Part shown: piece after piece, positions 9,857 through 23,600 of the stretch
How positions within the stretch are numbered: the first letter of the stretch is position 1
Layout: each line of letters begins with the position of its first letter
Position numbers and translations under genes: made by a program
Notes under the pieces: model-generated
The model's input: the letters and a program-made list of their open reading frames with translations, nothing else
Database searches by the model: none
What the model was told of the DNA's origin: nothing
Assembly: GCA_963682175.1 (NCBI GenBank)
Contig: OY821786.1
Location: 24,202,501-24,266,500 of the forward strand
Length of the DNA: 64,000 bases
DNA from: Triglochin maritima
Lineage: Eukaryota > Streptophyta > Magnoliopsida > Alismatales > Juncaginaceae
Reading direction: 5' to 3'

Positions 9857-12800
9857 TTGTTTTTCACTCTCTTATTGTCCTGCGCTCTCTCCTTCTCACT
9901 CCTCTCTCTGATTCTCCCTTCTATCTTCTATCTTCTCTCTCCTTATCCTTCACTCTTCGTCTTCAATCTCCTTCCCTCTCTCTCCTTCTCCTCTACTTCA
10001 ATACCTCTCCTTCCCTTTCCCTTTTTCCTTCTCCTTCTCTCTCTTCTTCCTATCTCTCTCTCTCCCTCGCTTGCCTTCTCCTCTTGCTTCTCTCCCTCCC
10101 TCTCCTTCTCCTTCCCATCTCCGCTCTTCTCCCCCTCTCCGTCTCCTCCTCTCTCCGTCTTCCTCCTTCCCCCTCCATCTCCCTCTACTTCTCTCTCCTT
10201 GTCCATCTCTCTCCCCCTCCTCTCTCACTCTGTCGTACTCTCTCGCTCTCCTCCTTCTTCTCCCCTCTTTCCTCCTCCTCTATCTCTCCTCTCTTCGTCT
10301 CCTTCTCCTTCTCGCTCTCCTCCCTCCCACTCCCATTGTCCTTCTCTCTCCCTCTCCTATCCACTCTCCCCTTCTCCTTCTCTCTGCGTTCCCTTATTCT
10401 TCTCTCCGTCGTTCTCCTTCTCTCTCCTTGTCCTCTCTCTTGTTCTCCTTCTCATCTACTTCTTCTTCTTCTCCTCCTCCTCCTCTCTCCTTCTTCTCCC
10501 TCCTCCTCCTCCTCTCTCTCCTTCTCTTTCTCTCATCCCTCTCCTTCTCCTTCGCTTGTCCTTCTCTCTCCTCCTCCCTCTTCTTTTCCTCTCCGTCACC
10601 TTCACTCTCTCTCACTCCTCTCGTTCTCCTTCCCTCTCCCCCTTCTCCGTCTCTCTATTCCTCTCTCTCCTTACCTTTTATCTCTACTTCTCCTTCTCCC
10701 TCCCTCTTTCCTTCTCTCCTTCCCTTCCAGTCCCCTCTTCCTTCTCTCTCTCCTTCTCCATCTAGCTCACTTACCGACTCCCTCACTCTTTCTCCCCCTC
10801 TCCTTCTCTTTCTCTCTCTCCTTTTCCTTCATTCACAGTCTCCTTCGCTCTCCTCTCTCTACTTCTCGCTCTAATTCACTCTCTCCCCTTCTCCGTTTCA
10901 CTCCCTCCTTATCTCTCCCTCTCTCTCCTTCTCTATTGTTCTCTCTACTTCTCCATCTCTCCTTGCCCTTCTCACTCCCTCCCCCTCTGTCCACCTCTCC
11001 TCTCTCTCCTTCTCCTTCTACCTCTCTCCCTCTCTCCTTGTTTCCCCATTTCCTTCTCTCTCGTCCTACACTCTCCTTCTCTCTCCCCACTCCTTCTCCT
11101 TGTTTTTCACTCTCTTATTGTCCCGCGCTCTCTCCTTCTCACTCCTCTCTCTGATTCTCCCTTCTATCTTCTATCTTCTCTCTCCTTATCCTTCACTCTT
11201 CGTCTTCAATCTCCTTCCCTCTCTCTCCTTCTCCTCTACTTCAATACCTCTCCTTCCCTTTCCCTTTTTCCTTCTCCTTCTCTCTCTTCTTCCTGTCTCT
11301 CTCTCTCTCCCTCGCTTGCCTTCTCCTCTTGCTTCTCTCCCTCCCTCTCCTTCTCCTTCCCATCTCCGCTCTTCTCCCCCTCTCCGTCTCCTCCTCTCTC
11401 CGTCTTCCTCCTTCCCCTTCCATCTCCCTCTACTTCTCTCTCCTTGTCCATCTCTCTCCCCTCCTCTCTCACTCTGTCGTACTCTCTCGCTCTCCTCCTT
11501 CTTCTCCCCTCTTTCCTCCTCCTCTATCTCTCCTCTGTTCTTCTCCTTCTCGCTCTCCTCCCTCCCACTCCCATTGTCCTTCTCTCTCCCTCTCCTATCC
11601 ACTCTCCCCTTCTCCTTCTCTCTGCGTTCCCTTATTCTTCTCTCCGTCGTTCTCCTTCTCTCTCCTTGTCCTCTCTCTTGTTCTCCTTCTCATCTACTTC
11701 TTCTTCTTCTCCTCCTCCTCCTCTCTCCTTCTTCTCCCTCCTCCTCCTCTTCCTCCTCTCTCTCCTTCTCTTTCTCTCATCCCTCTCCTTCTCCTTCGCT
11801 TGTCCTTCTCTCTCCTCCTCCCTCTTCTTTTCCTCTCTGTCACCTTCACTCTCTCTCACTCCTCTCGTTCTCCTTCCCTCTCCCCCTTCTCCGTCTCTCT
11901 ATTCCTCTCTCTCCTTACCTTTTATCTCTACTTCTCCTTCTCCCTCCCTCTTTCCTTCTCTCCTTCCCTTCCAGTCCCCTCTTCCTTCTCTCTCACCTTC
12001 TCCATCTAGCTCACTTACCGACTCCCTCACTCTTTCTCCCCCTCTCCTTCTCTTTCTCTCTCTCCTTTTCCTTCATTCACAGTCTCCTTCGCTCTCCTCT
12101 CTCTACTTCTCGCTCTAATTCACTCTCTCCCCTTCTCCGTTTCACTCCCTCCTTATCTCTCCCTCTCTCTCCTTCTCTATTGTTCTCTCTACTTCTCCAT
12201 CTCTCCTTGCCCTTCTCACTCCCTCCCCCTCTGTCCACCTCTCCTCTCTCTCCTTCTCCTTCTACCTCTCTCCCTCTCTCCTTGTTTCCCCATTTCCTTC
12301 TCTCTCGTCCTACACTCTCCTTCTCTCTCCCCACTCCTTCTCCTTGTTTTTCACTCTCTTATTGTCCTGCGCTCTCTCCTTCTCACTCCTCTCTCTGATT
12401 CTCCCTTCTATCTTCTATCTTCTCTCTCCTTATCCTTCACTCTTCGTCTTCAATCTCCTTCCCTCTCTCTCCTTCTCCTCTACTTCAATACCTCTCCTTC
12501 CCTTTCCCTTTTTCCTTCTCCTTCTCTCTCTTCTTCCTATCTCTCTCTCTCCCTCGCTTGCCTTCTCCTCTTGCTTCTCTCCCTCCCTCTCCTTCTCCTT
12601 CCCATCTCCGCTCTTCTCCCCCTCTCCGTCTCCTCCTCTCTCCGTCTTCCTCCTTCCCCCTCCATCTCCCTCTACTTCTCTCTCCTTGTCCATCTCTCTC
12701 CCCCTCCTCTCTCACTCTGTCGTACTCTCTCGCTCTCCTCCTTCTTCTCCCCTCTTTCCTCCTCCTCTATCTCTCCTCTCTTCGTCTCCTTCTCCTTCTC

Positions 12801-15800
12801 GCTCTCCTCCCTCCCACTCCCATTGTCCTTCTCTCTCCCTCTCCTATCCACTCTCCCCTTCTCCTTCTCTCTGCGTTCCCTTATTCTTCTCTCCGTCGTT
12901 CTCCTTCTCTCTCCTTGTCCTCTCTCTTGTTCTCCTTCTCATCTACTTCTTCTTCTTCTCCTCCTCCTCCTCTCTCCTTCTTCTCCCTCCTCCTCCTCTT
13001 CCTCCTCTCTCTCCTTCTCTTTCTCTCATCCCTCTCCTTCTCCTTCGCTTGTCCTTCTCTCTCCTCCTCCCTCTTCTTTTCCTCTCTGTCACCTTCACTC
13101 TCTCTCACTCCTCTCGTTCTCCTTCCCTCTCCCCCTTCTCCGTCTCTCTATTCCTCTCTCTCCTTACCTTTTATCTCTACTTCTCCTTCTCCCTCCCTCT
13201 TTCCTTCTCTCCTTCCCTTCCAGTCCCCTCTTCCTTCTCTCTCTCCTTCTCCATCTAGCTCACTTACCGACTCCCTCACTCTTTCTCCCCCTCTCCTTCT
13301 CTTTCTCTCTCTCCTTTTCCTTCATTCACAGTCTCCTTCGCTCTCCTCTCTCTACTTCTCGCTCTAATTCACTCTCTCCCCTTCTCCGTTTCACTCCCTC
13401 CTTATCTCTCCCTCTCTCTCCTTCTCTATTGTTCTCTCTACTTCTCCATCTCTCCTTGCCCTTCTCACTCCCTCCCCCTCTGTCCACCTCTCCTCTCTCT
13501 CCTTCTCCTTCTACCTCTCTCCCTCTCTCCTTGTTTCCCCATTTCCTTCTCTCTCGTCCTACACTCTCCTTCTCTCTCCCCACTCCTTCTCCTTGTTTTT
13601 CACTCTCTTATTGTCCCGCGCTCTCTCCTTCTCACTCCTCTCTCTGATTCTCCCTTCTATCTTCTATCTTCTCTCTCCTTATCCTTCACTCTTCGTCTTC
13701 AATCTCCTTCCCTCTCTCTCCTTCTCCTCTACTTCAATACCTCTCCTTCCCTTTCCCTTTTTCCTTCTCCTTCTCTCTCTTCTTCCTCTCTCTCTCTCTC
13801 TCCCTCGCTTGCCTTCTCCTCTTGCTTCTCTCCCTCCCTCTCCTTCTCCTTCCCATCTCCGCTCTTCTCCCCCTCTCCGTCTCCTCCTCTCTCCGTCTTC
13901 CTCCTTCCCCCTCCATCTCCCTCTACTTCTCTCTCCTTGTCCATCTCTCTCCCCCTCCTCTCTCACTCTGTCGTACTCTCTCGCTCTCCTCCTTCTTCTC
14001 CCCTCTTTCCTCCTCCTCTATCTCTCCTCTCTTCGTCTCCTTCTCCTTCTCGCTCTCCTCCCTCCCACTCCCATTGTCCTTCTCTCTCCCTCTCCTATCC
14101 ACTCTCCCCTTCTCCTTCTCTCTGCGTTCCCTTATTCTTCTCTCCGTCGTTCTCCTTCTCTCTCCTTGTCCTCTCTCTTGTTCTCCTTCTCATCTACTTC
14201 TTCTTCTTCTCCTCCTCCTCCTCTCTCCTTCTTCTCCCTCCTCCTCCTCTTCCTCCTCTCTCTCCTTCTCTTTCTCTCATCCCTCTCCTTCTCCTTCGCT
14301 TGTCCTTCTCTCTCCTCCTCCCTCTTCTTTTCCTCTCTGTCACCTTCACTCTCTCTCACTCCTCTCGTTCTCCTTCCCTCTCCCCCTTCTCCGTCTCTCT
14401 ATTCCTCTCTCTCCTTACCTTTTATCTCTACTTCTCCTTCTCCCTCCCTCTTTCCTTCTCTCCTTCCCTTCCAGTCCCCTCTTCCTTCTCTCTCACCTTC
14501 TCCATCTAGCTCACTTACCGACTCCCTCACTCTTTCTCCCCCTCTCCTTCTCTTTCTCTCTCTCCTTTTCCTTCATTCACAGTCTCCTTCGCTCTCCTCT
14601 CTCTACTTCTCGCTCTAATTCACTCTCTCCCCTTCTCCGTTTCACTCCCTCCTTATCTCTCCCTCTCTCTCCTTCTCTATTGTTCTCTCTACTTCTCCAT
14701 CTCTCCTTGCCCTTCTCACTCCCTCCCCCTCTGTCCACCTCTCCTCTCTCTCCTTCTCCTTCTACCTCTCTCCCTCTCTCCTTGTTTCCCCTTTTCCTTC
14801 TCTCTCGTCCTACACTCTCCTTCTCTCTCCCCACTCCTTCTCCTTGTTTTTCACTCTCTTATTGTCCCGCGCTCTCTCCTTCTCACTCCTCTCTCTGATT
14901 CTCCCTTCTATATTCTATCTTCTCTCTCCTTATCCTTCACTCTTCGTCTTCAATCTCCTTCCCTCTCTCTCCTTCTCCTCTACTTCAATACCTCTCCTTC
15001 CCTTTCCCTTTTTCCTTCTCCTTCTCTCTCTTCTTCCTATCTCTCTCTCTCCCTCGCTTGCCTTCTCCTCTTGCTTCTCTCCCTCCCTCTCCTTCTCCTT
15101 CCCATCTCCGCTCTTCTCCCCCTCTCCGTCTCCTCCTCTCTCCGTCTTCCTCCTTCCCCCTCCATCTCCCTCTACTTCTCTCTCCTTGTCCATCTCTCTC
15201 CCCCTCCTCTCTCACTCTGTCGTACTCTCTCGCTCTCCTCCTTCTTCTCCCCTCTTTCCTCCTCCTCTATCTCTCCTCTCTTCGTCTCATTCTCCTTCTC
15301 GCTCTCCTCCCTCCCACTCCCATTGTCCTTCTCTCTCCCTCTCCTATCCACTCTCCCCTTCTCCTTCTCTCTGCGTTCCCTTATTCTTCTCTCCGTCGTT
15401 CTCCTTCTCTCTCCTTGTCCTCTCTCTTGTTCTCCTTCTCATCTACTTCTTCTTCTTCTCCTCCTCCTCCTCTCTCCTTCTTCTCCCTCCTCCTCCTCTT
15501 CCTCCTCTCTCTCCTTCTCTTTCTCTCATCCCTCTCCTTCTCCTTCGCTTGTCCTTCTCTCTCCTCCTCCCTCTTCTTTTCCTCTCTGTCACCTTCACTC
15601 TCTCTCACTCCTCTCGTTCTCCTTCCCTCTCCCCCTTCTCCGTCTCTCTATTCCTCTCTCTCCTTACCTTTTATCTCTACTTCTCCTTCTCCCTCCCTCT
15701 TTCCTTCTCTCCTTCCCTTCCAGTCCCCTCTTCCTTCTCTCTCTCCTTCTCCATCTAGCTCACTTACCGACTCCCTCACTCTTTCTCCCCCTCTCCTTCT

Positions 15801-18567
15801 CTTTCTCTCTCTCCTTTTCCTTCATTCACAGTCTCCTTCACTCTCCTCTCTCTACTTCTCGCTCTAATTCACTCTCTCCCCTTCTCCGTTTCACTCCCTC
15901 CTTATCTCTCCCTCTCTCTCCTTCTCTATTGTTCTCTCTACTTCTCCATCTCTCCTTGCCCTTCTCACTCCCTCCCCCTCTGTCCACCTCTCCTCTCTCT
16001 CCTTCTCCTTCTACCTCTCTCCCTCTCTCCTTGTTTCCCCATTTCCTTCTCTCTTGTCCTACACTCTCCTTCTCTCTCCCCACTCCTTCTCCTTGTTTTT
16101 CACTCTCTTATTGTCCCGCGCTCTCTCCTTCTCACTCCTCTCTCTGATTCTCCCTTCTATCTTCTATCTTCTCTCTCCTTATCCTTCACTCTTCGTCTTC
16201 AATCTCCTTCCCTCTCTCTCCTTCTCCTCTACTTTAATACCTCTCCTTCCCTTTCCCTTTTTCCTTCTCCTTCTCTCTTTTCTTCCTGTCTCTCTCTCTC
16301 TCCCTCGCTTGCCTTCTCCTCTTGCTTCTCTCCCTCCCTCTCCTTCTCCTTCCCATCTCCGCTCTTCTCCCCCTCTCCGTCTCCTCCTCTCTCCGTCTTC
16401 CTCCTTCCCCCTCCATCTCCCTCTACTTCTCTCTCCTTGTCCATCTCTCTCCCCCTCCTCTCTCACTCTGTCGTACTCTCTCGCTCTCCTCCTTCTTCTC
16501 CCCTCTTTCCTCCTCCTCTATCTCTCCTCTGTTCTTCTCCTTCTCGCTCTCCTCCCTCCCACTCCCATTGTCCTTCTCTCTCCCTCTCCTATCCACTCTC
16601 CCCTTCTCCTTCTCTCTGCGTTCCCTTATTCTTCTCTCCGTCGTTCTCCTTCTCTCTCCTTGTCCTCTCTCTTGTTCTCCTTCTCATCTACTTCTTCTTC
16701 TTCTCCTCCTCCTCCTCTCTCCTTCTTCTCCCTCCTCCTCCTCTTCCTCCTCTCTCTCCTTCTCTTTCTCTCATCCCTCTCCTTCTCCTTCGCTTGTCCT
16801 TCTCTCTCCTCCTCCCTCTTCTTTTCCTCTCTGTCACCTTCACTCTCTCTCACTCCTCTCGTTCTCCTTCCCTCTCCCCCTTCTCCGTCTCTCTATTCCT
16901 CTCTCTCCTTACCTTTTATCTCTACTTCTCCTTCTCCCTCCCTCTTTCCTTCTCTCCTTCCCTTCCAGTCCCCTCTTCCTTCTCTCTCACCTTCTCCATC
17001 TAGCTCACTTACCGACTCCCTCACTCTTTCTCCCCCTCTCCTTCTCTTTCTCTCTCTCCTTTTCCTTCATTCACAGTCTCCTTCGCTCTCCTCTCTCTAC
17101 TTCTCGCTCTAATTCACTCTCTCCCCTTCTCCGTTTCACTCCCTCCTTATCTCTCCCTCTCTCTCCTTCTCTATTGTTCTCTCTACTTCTCCATCTCTCC
17201 TTGCCCTTCTCACTCCCTCCCCCTCTGTCCACCTCTCCTCTCTCTCCTTCTCCTTCTACCTCTCTCCCTCTCTCCTTGTTTCCCCATTTCCTTCTCTCTC
17301 GTCCTACACTCTCCTTCTCTCTCCCCACTCCTTCTCCTTGTTTTTCACTCTCTTATTGTCCCGCGCTCTCTCCTTCTCACTCCTCTCTCTGATTCTCCCT
17401 TCTATCTTCTATCTTCTCTCTCCTTATCCTTCACTCTTCGTCTTCAATCTCCTTCCCTCTCTCTCCTTCTCCTCTACTTCAATACCTCTCCTTCCCTTTC
17501 CCTTTTTCCTTCTCCTTCTCTCTCTTCTTCCTATCTCTCTCTCTCCCTCGCTTGCCTTCTCCTCTTGCTTCTCTCCCTCCCTCTCCTTCTCCTTCCCATC
17601 TCCGCTCTTCTCCCCCTCTCCGTCTCCTCCTCTCTCCGTCTTCCTCCTTCCCCCTCCATCTCCCTCTACTTCTCTCTCCTTGTCCATCTCTCTCCCCCTC
17701 CTCTCTCACTCTGTCGTACTCTCTCGCTCTCCTCCTTCTTCTCCCCTCTTTCCTCCTCCTCTATCTCTCCTCTCTTCGTCTCCTTCTCCTTCTCGCTCTC
17801 CTCCCTCCCACTCCCATTGTCCTTCTCTCTCCCTCTCCTATCCACTCTCCCCTTCTCCTTCTCTCCGTCGTTCTCCTTCTCTCTCCTTGTCCTCTCTCTT
17901 GTTCTACTTCTCATCTACTTCTTCTTCTTCTCCTCCTCCTCCTCCTCTCTCCTTCTTCTCCCTCCTCCTCCTCTCTCTCCTTCTCTTTCTCTCATCCCTC
18001 TCCTTCTCCTTCGCTTGTCCTTCTCTCTCCTCCTCCCTCTTCTTTTCCTCTCCGTCACCTTCACTCTCTCTCACTCCTCTCGTTCTCCTTCCCTCTCCCC
18101 CTTCTCCGTCTCTCTATTCCTCTCTCTCTCCTTACCTTTTATCTCTACTTCTCCTTCTCCCTCCCTCTTTCCTTCTCTCCTTCCCTTCCAGTCCCCTCTT
18201 CCTTCTCTCTCTCCTTCTCCATCTAGCTCACTTACCGACTCCCTCACTCTTTCTCCCCCTCTCCTTCTCTTTCTCTCTCTCCTTTTCCTTCATTCACAGT
18301 CTCCTTCGCTCTCCTCTCTCTACTTCTCGCTCTAATTCACTCTCTCCCCTTCTCCGTTTCACTCCCTCCTTATCTCTCCCTCTCTCTCCTTCTCTATTGT
18401 TCTCTCTACTTCTCCATCTCTCCTTGCCCTTCTCACTCCCTCCCCCTCTGTCCACCTCTCCTCTCTCTCCTTCTCCTTCTACCTCTCTCCATCTCTCCCT
18501 CTCTCCTTGTTTCCCCATTTCCTTCTCTCTCGTCCTACACTCTTCTTCTCTCTCCCCACTCCTCTCC
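9857..18567. repeat. Dimeric higher-order repeat block (about 2.49 kb period)
   Basis: Two monomer types alternate. Units at 9857, 12344, 14844 and 17338 carry TTCTTCCTATCTCTC and CTCTCTCCTTCTCCATC. Units at 11100, 13593 and 16093 carry CCTGTCTC (or CCTCTCTC) with one extra CT pair and CTCTCACCTTCTCCATC. The rarer variant GTCCTGCGCTC occurs at 9877 and 12364, 2487 bp apart. The final unit (17338-18567) is short, 1230 bp, because about 22 bp around the GCGTTCCCTTATTC segment is missing near 17865. Confidence 0.8.
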
Positions 18568-21500
18568 TTGTTTTTCACTCTCTTATTGTCCCGCGCTCTC
18601 TCCTTCTCACTCCTCTCTCTGATTCTCCCCTCTATCTTCTATCTTCTCTCTCCTTATCCTTCACTCTTCGTCTTCAATCTCCTTCCCTCTCTCTCCTTCT
18701 CCTCGACTTCAATACCTCTCCTTCCCTTTCCCTTTTTCCTTCTCCTTCTCTCTCTTCTTCCTGTCTCTCTCTCTCCCTCGCTTGCCTTCTCCTCTTGCTT
18801 CTCTCCCTCCCTCTCCTTCTCCTTCCCATCTCCGCTCTTCTCCCCCTCTCCGTCTCCTCCTCTCTCCGTCTTCCTCCTTCCCCCTCCATCTCCCTCTACT
18901 TCTCTCTCCTTGTCCATCTCTCTCCCCCTCCTCTCTCACTCTGTCGTACTCTCTCGCTCTCCTCCTTCTTCTCCCCTCTTTCCTCCTCCTCTATCTCTCC
19001 TCTCTTCGTCTCCTTCTCCTTCTCGCTCTCCTCCCCTCCCACTCCCATTGTCCTTCTCTCTCCCTCTCCTATCCACTCTCCCCTTCTCCTTCTCTCTGCG
19101 TGCCCTTATTCTTCTCTCCGTCGTTCTCCTTCTCTCTCCTTGTCCTCTCTCTTGTTCTCCTTCTCATCTCCTTCTTCTTCTTCTCCTCCTCCTCCTCCTC
19201 TCTCCTTCTCCTCCCTCCTCCTCCTCCTCTTCCTCCTCTCTCTCCTTCTCTTTCTCTCATCCCTCTCCTTCTCCTTCGCTTGTCCTTCTCTCTCCTCCTC
19301 CCTCTTCTTTTCCTCTCCGTCACCTTCACTCTCTCTCACTCCTCTCGTTCTCCTTCCCTCTCCCCCTTCTCCGTCTCTCTATTCCTCTCTCTCCTTACCT
19401 TTTATCTCTACTTCTCCTTCTCCCTCCCTCTTTCCTTCTCTCCTTCCCTTCCAGTCCCCTCTTCCTTCTCTCTCTCCTTCTCCATCTAGCTCACTTACCG
19501 ACTCCCTCACTCTTTCTCCCCCTCTCCTTCTCTTTCTCTCTCTCCTTTTCCTTCATTCACAGTCTCCTTCGCTCTCCTCTCTCTACTTCTCGCTCTAATT
19601 CACTCTCTCCCCTTCTCCGTTTCACTCCCTCCTTATCTCTCCCTCTCTCTCGTTCTCTATTGTTCTCTCTACTTCTCCATCTCTCCTTGCCCTTCTCACT
19701 CCCTCCCCCTCTGTCCACCTCTCCTCTCTCTCCTTCTCCTTCTACCTCTCTCCCTCTCTCCCTCTCTCCTTGTTTCCCCATTTCTTTCTCTCTCGTCCTA
19801 CACTCTCCTTCTCTCTCCCCACTCCTTCTCCTTGTTTTTCACTCTCTTATTGTCCCGCACTCTCTCCTTCTCACTCCTCTCTCTGATTCTCCCTTCTATC
19901 TTCTATCTTCTCTCTCCTTATCCTTCACTCTTCGTCTTCAATCTCCTTCCCTCTCTCTCCTTCTCCTCTACTTCAATACCTCTCCTTCCCTTTCCCTTTT
20001 TCCTTCTCCTTCTCTCTCTTCTTCCAGCCTCTCTCTCTCCCTCGCTTGCCTTCTCCTCTTGCTTCTCTTCCTCCCTCTCCTTCTCCTTCCCATCTCCGCT
20101 CTTCTCCCCCTCTCCGTCTCCTCCTCTCTCCGTCTTCCTCCTTCCCCCTCCATCTCCCTCTACTTCTCTCTCCTTGTCCATCTCTCTCCCCCTCCTCTCT
20201 CACTCTGTCGTACTCTCTCGCTCTCCTCCTTCTTCTCCCCTCTTTCCTCCTCCTCTATCTCTCCTCTCTTCGTCTCCTTCTCCTTCTCGCTCTCCTCCCC
20301 TCCCACTCCCATTGTCCTTCTCTCTCCCTCTCCTATCCACTCTCCCCTTCTCCTTCTCTCTGCGTGCCCTTATTCTTCTCTCCGTCGTTCTCCTTCTCTC
20401 TCCTTGTCCTCTCTCTTGTTCTCCTTCTCATCTCCTTCTTCTTCTCCTCCTCCTCTCTCCTTCTTCTCCCTCCTCCTCCTCTTCCTCCTCTCTCTCCTTT
20501 TGTTTCTCTCATCCCTCTCCTTCTCCTTCGCTTGTCCTTCTCTCTCCTCCTCCCTCTTCTTTTCCTCTCCGTCACCTTCACTCTCTCTCACTCCTCTCGT
20601 TCTCCTTCCCTCTCCCCCTTCTCCGTCTCTCTATTCCTCTCTCTCCTTACCTTTTATCTCTACTTCTCCTTCTCCCTCCCTCTTTCCTTCTCTCCTTCCC
20701 TTCCAGTCCCCTCTTCCTTCTCTCTCTCCTTCTCCATCTAGCTCACTTACCGACTCCCTCACTCTTTCTCCCCCTCTCCTTCTCTTTCTCTCTCTCCTTT
20801 TCCTTCATTCACAGTCTCCTTCGCTCTCCTCTCTCTACTTCTCGCTCTAATTCACTCTCTCCCCTTCTCCGTTTCACTCCCTCCTTATCTCTCCCTCTCT
20901 CTCCTTCTCTATTGTTCTCTCTACTTCTCCATCTCTCCTTGCCCTTCTCACTCCCTCCCCCTCTGTCCACCTCTCCTCTCTCTCCTTCTCCTTCTACCTC
21001 TCTCCCTCTCTCCCTCTCTCCTTGTTTCCCCATTTCCTTCTCTCTCGTCCTACACTCTCCTTCTCTCTCCCCACTCCTTCTCCTTGTGTTTCACTCTCTT
21101 ATTGTCCCGCGCTCTCTCCTTCTCACTCCTCTCTCTGATTCTCCCTTCTATCTTCTATCTTCTCTCTCCTTATCCTTCACTCTTCGTCTTCAATCTCCTT
21201 CCCTCTCTCTCCTTCTCCTCTACTTCAATACCTCTCCTTCCCTTTCCCTTTTTCCTTCTCCTTCTCTCTCTTCTTCCAGCCTCTCTCTCTCCCTCGCTTG
21301 CCTTCTCCTCTTGCTTCTCTCCCTCCCTCTCCTTCTCCTTCCCATCTCCGCTCTTCTCCCCCTCTCCGTCTCCTCCTCTCTCCGTCTTCCTCCTTCCCCC
21401 TCCATCTCCCTCTACTTCTCTCTCCTTGTCCATCTCTCTCCCCCTCCTCTCTCACTCTGTCGTACTCTCTCGCTCTCCTCCTTCTTCTCCCCTCTTTCCG

Positions 21501-23600
21501 CCTCCTCTATCTCTCCTCTCTTCGTCTCCTTCTCCTTCTCGCTCTCCTCCCCTCCCACTCCCATTGTCCTTCTCTCTCCCTCTCCTATCCACTCTCCCCT
21601 TCTCCTTCTCTCTGCGTGCCCTTATTCTTCTCTCCGTCGTTCTCCTTCTCTCTCCTTGTCCTCTCTCTTGTTCTCCTTCTCATCTCCTTCTTCTTCTTCT
21701 CCTCCTCCTCCTCCTCTCTCCTTCCTCTCCCTCCTCCTCCTCTTCCTCCTCTCTCTCCTTCTCTTTCTCTCATCCCTCTCCTTCTCCTTCGCTTGTCCTT
21801 CTCTCTCCTCCTCCCTCTTCTTTTCCTCTCCGTCACCTTCACTCTCTCTCACTCCTCTCGTTCTCCTTCCCTCTCCCCCTTCTCCGTCTCTCTATTCCTC
21901 TCTCTCCTTACCTTTTATCTCTACTTCTCCTTCTCCATCCCTCTTTCCTTCTCTCCTTCCCTTCCAGTCCCCTCTTCCTTCTCTCTCTCCTTCTCCATCT
22001 AGCCCACTTACCGACTCCCTCACTCTTTCTCCCCCTCTCCTTCTCTTTCTCTCTCTCCTTTTCCTTCATTCACAGTCTCCTTCGCTCTCCTCTCTCTACT
22101 TCTCGCTCTAATTCACTCTCTCCCCTTCTCCGTTTCACTCCCTCCTTATCTCTCCCTCTCTCTCCTTCTCTATTGTTCTCTCTACTTCTCCATCTCTCCT
22201 TGCCCTTCTCACTCCCTCCCCCTCTGTCCACCTCTCCTCTCTCTCCTTCTCCTTCTACCTCTCTCCCTCTCTCCCTCTCTCCTTGTTTCCCCATTTCCTT
22301 CTCTCTCGTCCTACACTCTCCTTCTCTCTCCCCACTCCTTCTCCTTGTTTTTCACTCTCTTATTGTCCCGCGCTCTCTCCTTCTCACTCCTCTCTCTGAT
22401 TCTCCCTTCTATCTTCTATCTTCTCTCTCCTTATCCTTCACACTTCGTCTTCAATCTCCTTCCCTCTCTCTCCTTCTCCTCTACTTCAATACCTCTCCTT
22501 CCCTTTCCCTTTTTCCTTCTCCTTCTCTCTCTTCTTCCTGTCTCTCTCTCTCCCTCGCTTGCCTTCTCCTCTTGCTTCTCTCCCTCCCTCTCCTTCTCCT
22601 TCCCATCTCCGCTCTTCTCCCCCTCTCCGTCTCCTCCTCTCTCCGTCTTCCTCCTTCCCCCTCCATCTCCCTCTACTTCTCTCTCCTTGTCCATCTCTCT
22701 CCCCCTCCTCTCTCACTCTGTCGTACTCTCTCGCTCTCCTCATTCTTCTCCCCTCTTTCCTCCTCCTCTATCTCTCCTCTCTTCGTCTCCTTCTCCTTCT
22801 CGCTCTCCTCCCCTCCCACTCCCATTGTCCTTCTCTCTCCCTCTCCTATCCACTCTCCCCTTCTCCTTCTCTCTGCGTGCCCTTATTCTTCTCTCCGTCG
22901 TTCTCCTTCTCTCTCCTTGTCCCCTCTCTTGTTCTCCTTCTCTTCTCCTTCTTCTTCTTCTCCTCCTCCTCCTCTCTCCTTCTTCTCCCTCCTCCTCCTC
23001 TTCCTCCTCTCTCTCCTTCTCTTTCTCTCATCCCTCTCCTTCTCCTTCGCTTGTCCTTCTCTCTCCTCCTCCCTCTTCTTTTCCTCTCCGTCACCTTCAC
23101 TCTCTCTCACTCCTCTCGTTCTCCTTCCCTCTCCCCCTTCTCCGTCTCTCTATTCCTCTCTCTCCTTGCCTTTTATCTCTACTTCTCCTTCTCCCTCCCT
23201 ATTTCCTTCTCTCCTTCCCTTCCAGTCCCCTCTTCCTTCTCTCTCTCCTTCTCCATCTAGCTCACTTACCGACTCCCTCACTCTTTCTCCCCCTCTCCTT
23301 CTCTTTCTCTCTCTCCTTTTCCTTCATTCACAGTCTCCTTCGCTCTCCTCTCTCTACTTCTCGCTCTAATTCACTCTCTCCCCTTCTCCGTTTCACTCCC
23401 TCCTTATCTCTCCCTCTCTCTCGTTCTCTATTGTTCTCTCTACTTCTCCATCTCTCCTTGCCCTTCTCACTCCCTCCCCCTCTGTCCACCTCTCCTCTCT
23501 CTCCTTCTCCTTCTACCTCTCTCCCTCTCTCCCTCTCTCCTTGTTTCCCCATTTCTTTCTCTCTCGTCCTACACTCTCCTTCTCTCTCCCCACTCCTTCT
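18568..23600. repeat. Array sub-block with expanded CTCCCTCT run
   Basis: Monomers of 1252-1264 bp. Most have an extra CTCCCTCT step before the TTGTTTCCCC segment, and a longer CTT/CCT microsatellite. The units at 19832 and 21084 share TTCCAGCCTCTC in place of TTCCTGTCTC. The unit at 18568 carries CTCGACTTCAATACC, a variant that reappears in the two units after 23.6 kb. Confidence 0.7.
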
